Below are positions 23,778 to 34,369 of a DNA stretch of 64,000 nt, piece by piece (the stretch's first letter is position 1; the number at the start of each line of letters is the position of its first letter). The translations under genes and the position numbers were made by a program. Source of the DNA: Chara braunii (taxonomy: Eukaryota; Streptophyta; Charophyceae; Charales; Characeae); NCBI GenBank assembly GCA_003427395.1, contig BFEA01000469.1, forward strand, positions 466,822 through 530,821, in the 5' to 3' direction. A model generated the notes under the pieces. It had not been told where the DNA came from. It searched no databases and saw nothing but the letters and a program-made list of their open reading frames with translations.

Positions 23778-23945
23778 AGTCCATCTCGACTCAAACTCAA
23801 GTTTGTACTTCAACAGATCGTGGGTATACCACGATGTGAAGTGACCGTTGCCAGGGCCAACAGGATAAACGAAAAAAAAAAAAAAAAAACCCTAAGGTTT
23901 AAATCTAAACGCCAAGTGGCGCTGCAAGAAGTGACTGGGACGTTT

Positions 23946-24535
23946 NNNNNNNNNNNNNNNNNNNNNNNNNNNNNNNNNNNNNNNNNNNNNNNNNNNNNNN
24001 NNNNNNNNNNNNNNNNNNNNNNNNNNNNNNNNNNNNNNNNNNNNNNNNNNNNNNNNNNNNNNNNNNNNNNNNNNNNNNNNNNNNNNNNNNNNNNNNNNNN
24101 NNNNNNNNNNNNNNNNNNNNNNNNNNNNNNNNNNNNNNNNNNNNNNNNNNNNNNNNNNNNNNNNNNNNNNNNNNNNNNNNNNNNNNNNNNNNNNNNNNNN
24201 NNNNNNNNNNNNNNNNNNNNNNNNNNNNNNNNNNNNNNNNNNNNNNNNNNNNNNNNNNNNNNNNNNNNNNNNNNNNNNNNNNNNNNNNNNNNNNNNNNNN
24301 NNNNNNNNNNNNNNNNNNNNNNNNNNNNNNNNNNNNNNNNNNNNNNNNNNNNNNNNNNNNNNNNNNNNNNNNNNNNNNNNNNNNNNNNNNNNNNNNNNNN
24401 NNNNNNNNNNNNNNNNNNNNNNNNNNNNNNNNNNNNNNNNNNNNNNNNNNNNNNNNNNNNNNNNNNNNNNNNNNNNNNNNNNNNNNNNNNNNNNNNNNNN
24501 NNNNNNNNNNNNNNNNNNNNNNNNNNNNNNNNNNN
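23946..24535. other. Assembly gap (590 N)
   Basis: A continuous run of N bounded by element C sequence on the left and a GA tract on the right. The gap probably lies in unsequenced GA repeat. Confidence 0.99.

Positions 24536-24600
<65 letters not shown>
24536..24600. repeat. (GA)n microsatellite
   Basis: A pure GA tract running out of the gap. Confidence 0.98.
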
Positions 24601-24603
<3 letters not shown>

Positions 24604-24870
24604 AACCAACTTGACGGTTGGCCTCACGCTACTTCCATCGATAGGATGAGCAAAATCCAATGAACCTACCTCTAGAACAAGGAAATATACACTGTCACAC
24701 AGGATTCCCCCTTCAAGTTCGTTCCCCTACTAGAGTGCATCATTTGCCTGCTCCCGTTGAGTTTCGAAACCGGGTAGCAGTTTTCAGCACGCCTGAACTT
24801 GGCGTCAGTGGCGCCTAGGCGCAGGTGCGTGTGGGATGGAGGGGGAGGAAAAACACTGTTCATCAAGACT
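24601..24870 (-). repeat. S2 repeat copy with upstream GGCGCC segment
   Basis: On the minus strand: GCGCCTAGGCGCC, then GTATATTTCC, GGTAGGTTCATTGGATTTTG, CTCATCCTATCGATGG and AAGTAGCGTGAGGCCA. The same series occurs on the plus strand at 31640-31850 and in part at 34375, 34985 and 55135. Confidence 0.6.
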
Positions 24871-24904
24871 CTAGTTCGGCTCTGTGAAATGACAACGAGG
24901 GGTT

Positions 24905-24990
24905 AGGTCGTCGTCGTGACCGTTTTTGCTTGGATTCAAACTTGGGTTTGTATTTTAGCAGTTCGTGGGGCACCAACAACCCCACGACAG
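24905..24990 (-). repeat. tRNA-like fragment
   Basis: On the minus strand GTGCCCCACGAACTGCTAAA is followed by CAAGTTTGAATCC, a B box. The same block (CACGAACTGTTGAAATAC then GAGTTCGAGTCC) is found at 23765, 55905, 56225 and 60380, so it is one tRNA-derived family. Confidence 0.5.
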
Positions 24991-25139
24991 AAAAGGTAAG
25001 TTTTTTTTTTTCTTTCTTTTTCCTTTCTCTGTTTTTTCTTGTTATTTTCTTTCTTTTGTTTTTCTTTTGGTGAGCCTGGTCTTGGTTACAACCAAGTTCG
25101 TTTGTTCCTCCCCAAATGTGCAGCAAGCAGATAGCTGCC

Positions 25140-28100
25140 AGGGAAGGTGCCTAGGGAGGAGACTTGTTGTGCTTGGAGCAACACAACAAGGAAAGGCTTG
25201 GTGCAGCCTCTCCCTGGTGCACGTGGCCTGAGAAAGGGCCCAAGTACATGAAAACTTGAAGGCCCCGAGATCTCCTAGGGGAATATCAAGAACTGTGACC
25301 CTTGATCTTGGCCTCAGATCAAGGGCCCACCACAGTTATAATTTTTAGACTGTTGGCCAAGTTGCTGCCCACAGCCCTTCAGCTGGCTATAAAAGCCAGC
25401 ACTCCACCCAGCAGCCTCACACTTGTGGCATTGCTGCTGGGACATTCACTTGAGTGAATGCTGGCTGGTTGCTACTGTGGGGTGGTGCTGCCGGAGAGGA
25501 GGGAGAGGAAGTGTTGTTGGAGAGGAGAATGGAGGTCTGCAGGAGCACTAGAGGAGGAGGACAGCCATAGGTGGAGGTTGGGAGCTCACTGCCCCACCCT
25601 CATGCTGGTGCTATGGTGATAGGCTGCATCTGGGTCCGGACGGTGCGGCAAGCGGCACATATTTTGGTGGGGTTCTGCTGTCGGACTGTTATCGCGGCAT
25701 CAAGACCTTCCTAAGGGAAGGTGCTGCCGGATTTGCCACACGGCGCCGATGGTCTTCTTAATGTGAGTGTGAGGAGGTGCTGCTCGATTAGCGGCAAGAC
25801 AACAGTAGTGTATCCGGCGGGATAATGCTGCCAAAATTGGCGGCGGTATGGATATTTTTTTAGAGGGAAGTGCTGCCAATGTTTTCATACGGGGGCAACT
25901 GCACTTCGGTGGGGACGTGTTGCCAATATTGTTTGGCACGACGGTGTGGTACTAGTTCCAACGGGGGGTAAGTGGTAGTCCTGCTTTTAATTTTTGATGT
26001 GCATGGTGATAGTGGACTATTCTCTCATGATCCGGCAATAGTATGGGCAGTAATGCGCATTTGGGACCGTGAGGTATTGGTGTGTGGAGTGCCGGCGCGG
26101 CATAGAGTGAGTGCACACAATGATTGTTGGAACTTGCAGCACATGTGGTTTTCATCGGAGGCCACCTTTACTTTTTTTTTTGCGGCATGCGGAACGAGCA
26201 ATTTTGAATATTGGACCATCTGGTGTTGCGGGCGATAGTGTGGGACCGCCCGAGACCAGTTGAGACCATTTTGGGACTAGGTGGAACTGGGTTTTGACAT
26301 CAGAACCGGGCGTATTGGTATGACCATTGTGAGCGGACGTGGTGATTTGAGGCGGTAAGGATCTACGATTGATTGGAACTATTTGTGGTGGACGAGGTAC
26401 CGTTGGGACTGTAGTGGGACCACGTGGGTTTCATAAGTTAGAACATGCTCCTCGAGGGCTATCTCGCTTCGATCCTTGTGGGTGCCCGCTTTGTGTCCTT
26501 GTGGGCACTTGTGGAGGACGTGGACCGTGGCTCAGGAGAAAGGTCACCACTTGTGGAGTTGTGAGTCGTGTATTTTCATGTGAGCCGCATATTTTCATAT
26601 TCAACGGCAATCATTTTTCATTGACTGAAATATTACTAAGCTTTCTTGAGTGAGCCAACTCAAATGTCACTCAAGGTCATTCAGTTAGTTGATCGACTCA
26701 GACTTTACCTCTGTGAACCCATACTTGCTTGACCCTGTGCATTGAATGTTTATTGAAAAGACAAAGGAAATGTGTGTTTGCATATAACTGGTGAGGTCTG
26801 ACTTGGATATGGGGTTGCATTGGTTTCCTTTTAACTTGTTTGTTTGCTTTGAGTGTAGATAAGTAGAAGGATGCCTGCAAAGGACATTGATAATGCCTGT
26901 TGGAGAAAAGGAAAAGGATTGTCTTCTTTTGACTTCTCACGTGCTTGCATGTCAAAAAGGATTCGTTGTTTTGAAAAACTTTAGTTTTGTGTGTACTGCG
27001 AAACGAATTGGATTGAAATGAAGCAGATAAGGTTAGATAGACTTAACCTTTTTCCCAAGAATTTACCAATTTTATCCTGAATGACCTTATCTACCTATAC
27101 CTGTCTAAAGGATTTTCATTCCTATCTCCTCTGAATACACTTGTCTAAGTTATTCTGAACTTCCAAAGACAAGGATAGTCAAAACTTATCTGCGGTGGCC
27201 GCATTCTTTCTCTCCAGGAAGCATCCAAGGCGGGGGTTCGTATGCTTTTGGAGTCGGCCCTGTTATCAACTTGGAGTGGACCCGATTCTTCGGGGATGGT
27301 ACATTGTCGACTCGGTGGTGGTGGCCCAACCACTCAGATCCGAGTCTTCGGGCTCGGGCGAGGGGAAGGAGTATCCATAGACCACTTCCTAGAGGGTTGG
27401 GGATGTGACGACGTAGAGTTAACAAACCCTAGCCGAGTTCTGAGCGACGTGGGGGTTGGTTTAATGTCCTTGTGGGTGGTCATCTTGTGTGTCACCGTTA
27501 AATAAAAAGTTGGAGACATAAGAAGCTCCAACTTGTAAGAAGGAGTAGATAATGAAGGTGATGGTTTTCTTTGCTCGGTGATAAGGATTGCGGTTTTGTT
27601 GTGAGTAACCTGATGATAAAGATGGAAACTTCATTATTCGAGGAAGAGAAAAGTAATTATTGCCCAGGAGGACAAAGCGACCAACAAAATTTTTATTCAT
27701 TAGATAATATTTTCCCCCAAGGAAGTTGTAAATGGTACGGAGGTGTTGTCGAACCGAGTGTTCAAACTTCGGCCAGGAACCAGATCATTCGTTGATCTGC
27801 ATGGTAGCAGTACAATTTACTTGCAGAAGTTATTTGTGGCAGGGTTTGGTTGGCGTTGATGGACTAAACCGTAAGTCAAAAAGTAGGTTGTCCTTTCCTA
27901 CCCTTTCGTCAATACCGACCCTCCGCCTCGGAAGCGGCGATATAAAAATCTCTTTAGTCATATAGGCTGGGAAGAATAACTTTGGCAGATCATCTCATCA
28001 AGTCAAAAATCCTGTCTTGTACGATTTGATAAAATTGTATTGATTTTTTTTCTGTGATCAGATAATTATAAAGGGACTAGGATTATTTTTGGTTTCACGT
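25140..28100 (+). mobile_element. E1 element, copy 3 (plus orientation)
   Basis: It contains the E1 blocks in order: CTAGGGGAA, GACCCTTGATCTTGG, TATA box 25388-25395, CATTCACTTGAGTGAATG, repeated GTGCTGCCGGA motifs (25470-25930), GAAGCATCC...GGGGGTTCGT (27220-27240), GACCACTTCCTAGAGGG (27380-27396), CTCATCAAGTC and GGGACTAGGAT...GGTTTCAC, then R500 at 28101. The middle (27440-27960) has diverged from copies 1 and 2. Short ORFs are not shared between copies, so no protein is predicted. Confidence 0.7.
25388..25395 (+). promoter_or_regulatory. TATA box inside a hairpin, E1 copy 3
   Basis: TATAAAAG lies between GCTGGC and GCCAGC, so the box sits at the tip of an inverted repeat. Copy 2 keeps it on the minus strand (31133-31140). 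Presumed Pol II core promoter of E1; not tested. Confidence 0.5.
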
Positions 28101-28581
28101 TTGGCTGGGACCGTCCTAGTCGACCGGCGTGTGCTTCGTTCTTAGAAGATCAGCTCCCTAGGAACGGATGACGTCTCGGACTCCTTGGCGTTAAGCAAGC
28201 GTACCTATACTCCAGCGAACGAGCAAACGCTCTCGGCTGACCTACCTCTGCAATTGCATGTAAAAACTTTTGCACGTGGGTCAGTAGCTCAGTAGGGATA
28301 CGCCCCTGAGGGTGGTGACAATCCCTCAGGGAAGGAAAATATGCCTCGTGAAAACCTATCCTATCGTAGGGGACCGTGAGATGTACAGTTGGCGCACCCG
28401 GCTAGAACGGCAAAGGGACGACGCGACCGAGACCGTTTCGGCGGTTCACATAGTTAATTTGCGTCGTTCCCTAAGTTGTCTCTTGTTGATATTATTGTTT
28501 TGTTTTGTTTTGACTCCTGCATGACATAGTCAGGGGGGTTCCCTCGCTTTGCAAAAAGGTAGGAGCCGAAGCGCTAGACAG
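28101..28581 (+). repeat. R500 repeat, copy 3
   Basis: It starts TTGGCTGGGACCGTCCTAGT and ends GCGCTAGACAG. GGGTCAGTAGCTCAGTAGGG lies near 28277, the arm CCCCTGAGGG / CCCTCAGGG near 28304-28329, and the outer arm GGGACGACGC / GCGTCGTTCCC near 28415-28471. It follows E1 copy 3 and abuts the tail of E1 copy 2, which runs the other way. Confidence 0.88.
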
Positions 28582-31560
28582 AGTGAAACCCAAACATTTT
28601 ATTATGATCTCTTATACGCACAACTAAAAGAAAATTAAAATATCCACATATAACTATATCCAAAGAAATCCACCATAGCCGGCAGAAATATATCCGCTGT
28701 GACATGATAACTAAAACAATTTAAATCATCATATAGTATATCCGATAACACGAGACCGAAATACAATCCGACCTTCTCAGGTCGAACACCACAAAACAAT
28801 CAAACAACCGCTAACAAGGAGTTGGCTTTCGACAATAACATTGATGCAGCCGACAAGGTAGTCGGACTGCCTTAGTTTGGACTTGATGAGATGCGTTGCC
28901 AAAGTCATTTATTTCATTCTACCGCTGACCTAAGATTAGGCACACACACATTCGTCTTTATATGTTCTCAATCTTCTTAGATGATAGGCTGCTTTGCGAA
29001 TGATTCTTGATCAGGTGCATTGCTTGAAGTGTTGCATGACTCTCCCTCTAGGAAGTGGTCTGGGGTACTCCTTCTCCTCGCCCGGGCACAAAGCTCGGAT
29101 ATCAGAAGTCCGTCTCCACCGAATCGGCAGAGTCCCCCCCCGTAGGACGGCCTATTCTGAGTCGATTATAGGGTCGACTCCTAAAGCATAGAACCTCCGC
29201 CCCGGATGCTTCCAAGAGCAAAAGAATATGTGCACTACAAATAGCTTTCAATTATTCTCATTTCTCCCTAAGTTCACGTTAACTTGGACGAAAAGAAACA
29301 GAGAAGATAAAAAATGAGAATCATTTGGATGGGTATAGACAAATGAGGTCATTTGGGATAGAACGGACAATCCTCGGGAAAAAACTAAGTTTTTTTTACC
29401 TTATTTGCTTTATTTCAATCGACTTCATTTTACGATATGCACTGAATTAATCTTTTCCAGAACAACAAGTCATTTTAACAAGCAGGCAAGTGAAAGGTTG
29501 AAAGAAAACTTTTTTTTTTATTTTTCCCAAATAGGCATAAACCAAACTCTTTTGCAAGCATGATTCTACCTACATGCACAGCATGCAGAGAAAACAAGTT
29601 CAAAAGAAAACAATACAATTTCATACACAAGTCAGACTTCCTCGTTCACATGCATGACTCGTACAACTTTCCTCTACCTTTTCTGTCGAACGTTCAAAAC
29701 AAATATAGTCAAGCAAAGTGTGGGTTCACACAGGTGTGAAGGGAAATCTGAGTCAATTAATTGACTGACCTTGAGTGAAGTTTGAGTCGGCTCACTCAAA
29801 AAAATCGAGTGATATGTCAATCAAATAAAAGATATTCGTTTTTTAAGTCCAAAATATACGGTCCACAACTCTACAAGTTGTGGTTGTTCCACTGAATGAC
29901 GGTTCGCCTCTCCCTTCAAGTATCAGATGAGCAGAGGTTGGACCTCAAGAAAACTTTAAACGAAATAGCCCTCCAAGAGGGTGTTCCCATGATCAAGTCT
30001 CACGCGGTCCCAATATTCCGGACAGTATCAATGCAGTCTCACTGCACCATGTCCTCCAAGGATATGTCCCAAACCAACTTGCAAATCTACACCGCCTATC
30101 ACCACGTCTACTCTCAATAATCACACCAACATGTTCGTCTCAATCTCAAAATCAGTCTCACCTGGTCCCAGAATGGTCCTAAGTGGTCCCACGTTACCGC
30201 CAAAGCACCGTATGGTCCCAAACTCAAAATCTGCTTGCTCAGCATGCCGCAAAATAAAATAAAAGTGACCCTGGTTGAAAACCGCATATGCAGTGAGCCC
30301 CAATGACTACTCCGCCACGTGCATCCAATCCGCATTCTCTTCATACCGTCGGCCCACGCACCACTGCCGCACAGACCCAATCGTGCACCAGCGTGAATCC
30401 AACCTCTATGCCATTCTGATCGCCATAGCCGCCACACAGCAAAAACCCAACAGCACAACCATCGTTTGTCGTGTCGTCAAATATGCAGCATAACCCCACC
30501 GGAAACTGTTGTTGCCGTCGTGCCAAAAAAATAAAAAAAGGTAGCACTTTCATTAAAAGTGTTGCTGTCTCCATGCCAAAAAAAGGGGCAGCACTTCCCC
30601 CTAAAAAAAAAGGTTGTCGTCGAGCCAAGATTTCGGTAGCATAAGCCCTCATGACCCTTGTCGTTATCGTGCCGCCAAACGGACAGCGCCTCCCCTCATT
30701 CACATGAAAAAACACCCGCGCCGCGCGCCAAATCCGGCAGCATCTTCCCTTAGGAAGGTCTTTACGCCACAGCAGCAGTCCGGCAGCGCCTTCCCTTAGC
30801 AAGGTCTTGAAGCCGCTGTGGCAGTCCAACAACACCTCCCCACTAAAATAGGTGTCGCTTGCCGCACCATCGACCCTAACACAGGCCGTCGGCCACAACA
30901 CTAGCACATACACATGGCGCACGCACATAGGTGGGGAAAAACTCTCAGCCTTCCAGCTATGGCCACCGTCTGTCTCCTCCAGCATCGTCTTCCCTCATCC
31001 TACAGACCACCACTCCCTCCACCGGCAGCACCTCCTTTCTACAGCAGCATGCAGCAGACATCCAGCATTCACAAACAAGTGAATGCCCCAACAGCAATGC
31101 CACAAGCGTGAGGCTGTTGGTTGGAGTGCTGGCTTTTATAGCCAACCGAAGGCATGTGGGCAGCTGCTTTGCCCACAGCCAGACAAAATTCGTCAGTGCT
31201 CCTGACCCTTGATCTAAATCAACGGTCAGGAGCTCAGTGCCTTGGTTTTCCCCTAGGGAATCCAAGGTCAACAACCCTCAGAAGTACCTTGTCGTTTTCC
31301 CAGGCCAGGTGCTCCTGGAAATGGTTGTACTCAGCGACTTATTGTTGCCTGCTCAAAACGAAGAGGCGCATCTCATCAGCGCCTATTACTTTCTGGGGTT
31401 GCACCTGTCCTGTGTCTGCGACCACGTATGTGGCCGTTATTTTTATTTTTTTATTATTATTTTTTTTTCTTGTCTTGTTCTTTTCTACTTTTACTTTTCT
31501 CTTCTTTCCTTTTACCCCCACTTTTGTTTCTCCCTGTGAGGGCAGCTCAAACGACCAGCC
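28582..31560 (-). mobile_element. E1 element, copy 2
   Basis: On the minus strand it runs from a purine-rich start near 31560 through CTAGGGGAAAACCAAGG, GACCGTTGATTTAGATC, the TATAAAAG hairpin (31133-31140), CATTCACTTGTTTGTGAATG, GTGCTGCC-type repeats (30500-30850), a CACACCTGTGTGAACCCACA block near 29730, GACCACTTCCTAGAGGG (29040-29056), CTCATCAAGTC and GGGTTTCAC at 28582. It matches copy 1 along nearly its whole length but has no R500 of its own beyond R500 copy 3, which it meets tail-to-tail. Confidence 0.72.
31133..31140 (-). promoter_or_regulatory. TATA box inside a hairpin, E1 copy 2
   Basis: On the minus strand GGCTATAAAAGCCAGC, same arrangement as copy 3. Copy 1 has lost it (about 16990-17010 reads CTCTTTTGTAG on the plus strand). 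Confidence 0.5.
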
Positions 31561-31639
31561 CCTCACAGTCAATTCATAAAGTCTAACTACAGTCAAGCTC
31601 AGCAGGGTTTATTTTTCCCCTACCTCGCTCGTCTGTACC

Positions 31640-31890
31640 CGGGTGCCAATGGCGCCAGGTAGCGATGGTCTGCAGCTCATTTTTCAAAGCGAACGGGCGC
31701 AGACCTTCACCCATAACACCTGGGGGGGACTTAAAACATATGGCGATGTAATTTTCCCCTGCCCTAACGGTAGGTTCATTCGATTTTGCTCATCCTATCG
31801 ATGGAGGCAATGAGTAGCTTGCTGCATGGTTGGAGACTTACTTGTTGGTCGTTGCCTTCCTCGTCGTCGCAGATTCAGCCGCCCACCAAG
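31640..31890 (+). repeat. S2 repeat copy, full
   Basis: GGGTGCCAATGGCGCC, then CGGTAGGTTCATTCGATTTT, GCTCATCCTATCGATGG, GGCAATGAGTAGC and GGAGACTTACTTG. The left half corresponds to the minus-strand copy at 24601-24870. Confidence 0.6.
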
Positions 31891-31892
31891 TA

Positions 31893-31894
<2 letters not shown>

Positions 31895-31981
<87 letters not shown>
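31895..31981. repeat. (CT)n microsatellite
   Basis: A pure CT tract of about 87 bp. It is followed by a partial S2 copy (GCGGTAGATTCATCCGCTTT at about 32011). Confidence 0.97.
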
Positions 31982-31985
<4 letters not shown>

Positions 31986-32225
31986 GTAGTGTAGAAGTTC
32001 ATATTCTAGCGGTAGATTCATCCGCTTTTGCCCAGACTATCGAGGTTCAGCCTCCTGATTAGTCTGTAGAAGTCCGACGAAACAGTCTGGCCCAGTCATG
32101 ATCCGTTCGTCCGAAACGAACGAAAAGAAAAAGAAAAGAAAAAACTTTAACGAAATCTAAAAGTAAAAATCTAAATAGAAATCTAAAGCAAAATCTAAAA
32201 CGAAAAAAAAAAATAAAAATAAAAA

Positions 32226-32870
32226 TAGAACTTACCTAATTGCAAGGATAGTTTCCTGTTTTTCAGGGCGCTATCTGGTGCACTAGGGCTCAATAGCCCC
32301 AGTCACTTCTGGAGGTGCCATCTGGCGCTTCGTTTTTAGTTTGTTTTAGTTTTTTTTTTTTTTCCCTAACTATTTTTCCATTGGCATATCCCAACGGTCA
32401 CCTTCCACAGATGCAGAAATGCAGATCTGAGTTCGAGTCCTGATGGACTCGAACTAATTTGGACCGTTCCTCAATTTGTGTGTGTCATCCTTGCGCAGGG
32501 GCCAAGCTGATCTGCGCGGTTTATTCTCGGTCGCACGATCTTCATGATTGCTTTATCTTGATATCTTTTAAGTGAAAATCTGGCGTCATAACCTACTAGG
32601 CTAGCTCCTATTACGACAGTGATAGGGTCATGATAAGAGAAACTTTTCTATAAGAAGAGCTTAGCCGTCACATCCCTCTTGCATGTGGCCTTGCAGGCCT
32701 CATTTGTTGGCCCTGCCCCGCCGGTTGCCCGTGTGACCACGGCTTAACTGGTCACCTAATCGGGTAAGCCTCAGCATCACCCTGTCGACCCCTGGCTCGA
32801 TGTTAAACCCTGCGGCCCCGGTGTCGGTGCAAATACCCTTACAAGGGTATCCGCCCAAGTTTTTGCAAGT
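32226..32870 (+). mobile_element. Composite element C, copy 3
   Basis: ACTTACCTAATTG start; CATCTGGCGC; tRNA-like segment with GAGTTCGAGTCCTGATGG (32430-32447); antisense U6 3' half (32461-32512); CATAACCTACTAGGCTAGCTCC block; ATAAGAAGAGCTTAG; CCTTGCAGGCCTC; terminal hairpin ATACCCTT / AAGGGTAT (32833-32850). The second tRNA-like segment is mostly deleted, and the tail is shorter than in copy 1. Confidence 0.7.
32461..32512 (-). ncRNA. U6 snRNA-derived fragment (antisense in C copy 3)
   Basis: On the minus strand: GCTTGGCCCCTGCGCAAGGA, TGACACACAC and AAATTGAGGAACGGTCC, matching the U6 3' half. Truncated at the 5' side exactly as in the other C copies. Confidence 0.82.
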
Positions 32871-33289
32871 GACAGAAAATAAGTTTGATTCGGAAATTCT
32901 GAGTAAACCGCGCGAGTCGAGCCAGCCTTTCGTTTACGTGGGCTGAAAGTTGACTAGAGTGTTTAGAAGTAAAGAGTGTGTGGGCGCGCAGTTTAAGGCG
33001 CGCATGTGATTCTTCCGTTTGATTGTGCAGCCGGCTTAGTTGACCAGCCTGGTTTTTTTGCTATAGATTAAGAATAAGGAATGAAAAGATTGTCTTTGTT
33101 CGGCACATTTGACCAGTGGTAGGCCTAGCGTGCAAGGTGGGGCGTGAGGCAGCCACAATGCAATTTGGGCAAGCCAGCACGGATGCCTAGCGGCCTCGTG
33201 CTTAGTTAGAGGTGGGAACGAGGCCCGGGTTGTTTCCCCAGGCCTGGGCGCTGCGCCGCATCATCGCTTATTGAGTTCGCACAGACCAG

Positions 33290-33365
33290 TCCCAGGATTG
33301 GGCTCAGCCCTATAGGTTACGACACTAGACTTACACGGCGGAGTTACGGGGTTCGAGGCCAGCGG
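33290..33365 (+). repeat. Possible tRNA-like fragment
   Basis: GGTTACGACACTAGACTTAC followed by ACGGGGTTCGAGGCC (B-box-like). The A box is weak (GGCTCAGCCCTATAGG). Could be chance in GC-rich DNA. Confidence 0.3.
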
Positions 33366-33794
33366 ACGTCAGCACAGGAGCAGCGGAGCAGCATGAAGGA
33401 AAACCGAGGGGTTGAGGGCCCGATGGAGCTATCCCCCTCAGTTTTATTAGTTGATCCGGTTGCGGGCCCGTTTTGCAGAGTCGGGAGATTGTTGGTAGGT
33501 CCCGCCCTGTTTCCTAGATAATTTCCCCACTTCGAGTGAAAAGTCCTCTTTAATTGTTGTTATTATTAATATTTTATTTTTTATATCTTTGTTCCCCTCG
33601 GGATTAGGCCAGTGCCGACCCTTAGACAGGAAGCAGACCCGAGGATTTTGCTCAGAGGTATGCCTTGGGTTGAAAGGCTACGGGCCGGTACTTGAACCCG
33701 GAAGGTGGGACCGAGTGTGTGAAAATTAAACTACTCGCTGGACAAGCTGAGTCTGTTCGGGACGCGAAGGGGCGCAGGCACTATAGTGGCGGAA

Positions 33795-33812
33795 GTCCTT
33801 CGGGACATCCGT

Positions 33813-33844
<32 letters not shown>

Positions 33845-33906
33845 GACCCCTGCGCAAGGATGATACGCATATATTAGGAGGAGGTCCGACAACCGAGGTT
33901 TTTTTT
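33795..33906 (+). ncRNA. U6 snRNA-like gene or recent pseudogene
   Basis: GTCCTTCGGGACATCC forms the plant U6 5' stem. From ACATCCG to about 33868 the sequence is nearly identical to plant U6, including ACAGAGAAGATTAGCATG and CCTGCGCAAGGATGA. The 3' 20 bp are altered (ATATTAGGAGGAGGTCC instead of AAATCGAGAAATGGTCC), and an 8-T terminator lies at 33899-33906. I see no TATA box at -30 and no plant upstream sequence element, so it is more likely a U6 pseudogene or retrocopy than an expressed gene. Confidence 0.75.
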
Positions 33907-34369
33907 GCTCTCTGGCACTCGGTTGTTTGACGGACCGCGGAGCGTTGGAGAGTCAGGGTTGACGTCAACACGGGCTGGAAAACGGAGATGACAGAGAGGG
34001 AGACGAGCGCGGTCAAGAACGCTTAGCGCACTCGATTCTCAGCGGAATCGAGCAAACTAAGAAGCGGATCGGGGGGTTGTGAACCGAGCGACGCAATTAG
34101 TGAGGCTAGTTTGACGTAAGAGTTAGTCGGATAGAAGGCAAAGCGGGTGGGAGGTGCGCGGAGAGTCGGGAAGAGAGCGATAGCGACACGTATCTCACTC
34201 ATCCCAACACGGGATTGGATGAGTTAGGAGTCAAAACCAAGTTTCCAGGCCGTTGCGAGTCGATCGGCGGAGTTAGTTTTGGCATTGGGGCGATCGTTTG
34301 GTTGATGCGGACGCTATGAGCTGGGATCGAGAGAGGAGTTAGTAAAGGGGGGGGACGGGTGCACCTGGC

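Larger units (their letters stand above)
22849..23945 (-). mobile_element. Composite element C, copy 2
   Basis: On the minus strand: GCGCCACTTGGCG, a tRNA-like segment with GTATACCCACGAT...GAGTTTGAGTCGAG (23765-23835), antisense U6 3' half (plus-strand 23704-23777), a second tRNA-like segment GGATCTAGCCCGGTAGCG...TTTCGATCCCC, a CTATTGGGCTAGCTCC block, an AT microsatellite (23159-23208), CTCATCAAGT, and terminal hairpin ATACCCTTGCCAGGGTTT (22863-22880). The left end is cut by the assembly gap. Confidence 0.75.

Noticed and set aside
23820-24660. Open frames of 237-264 codons spanning the gap
   Set aside because: Almost entirely N plus a GA repeat (poly Arg-Glu or Ser-Leu); not evidence of a gene.
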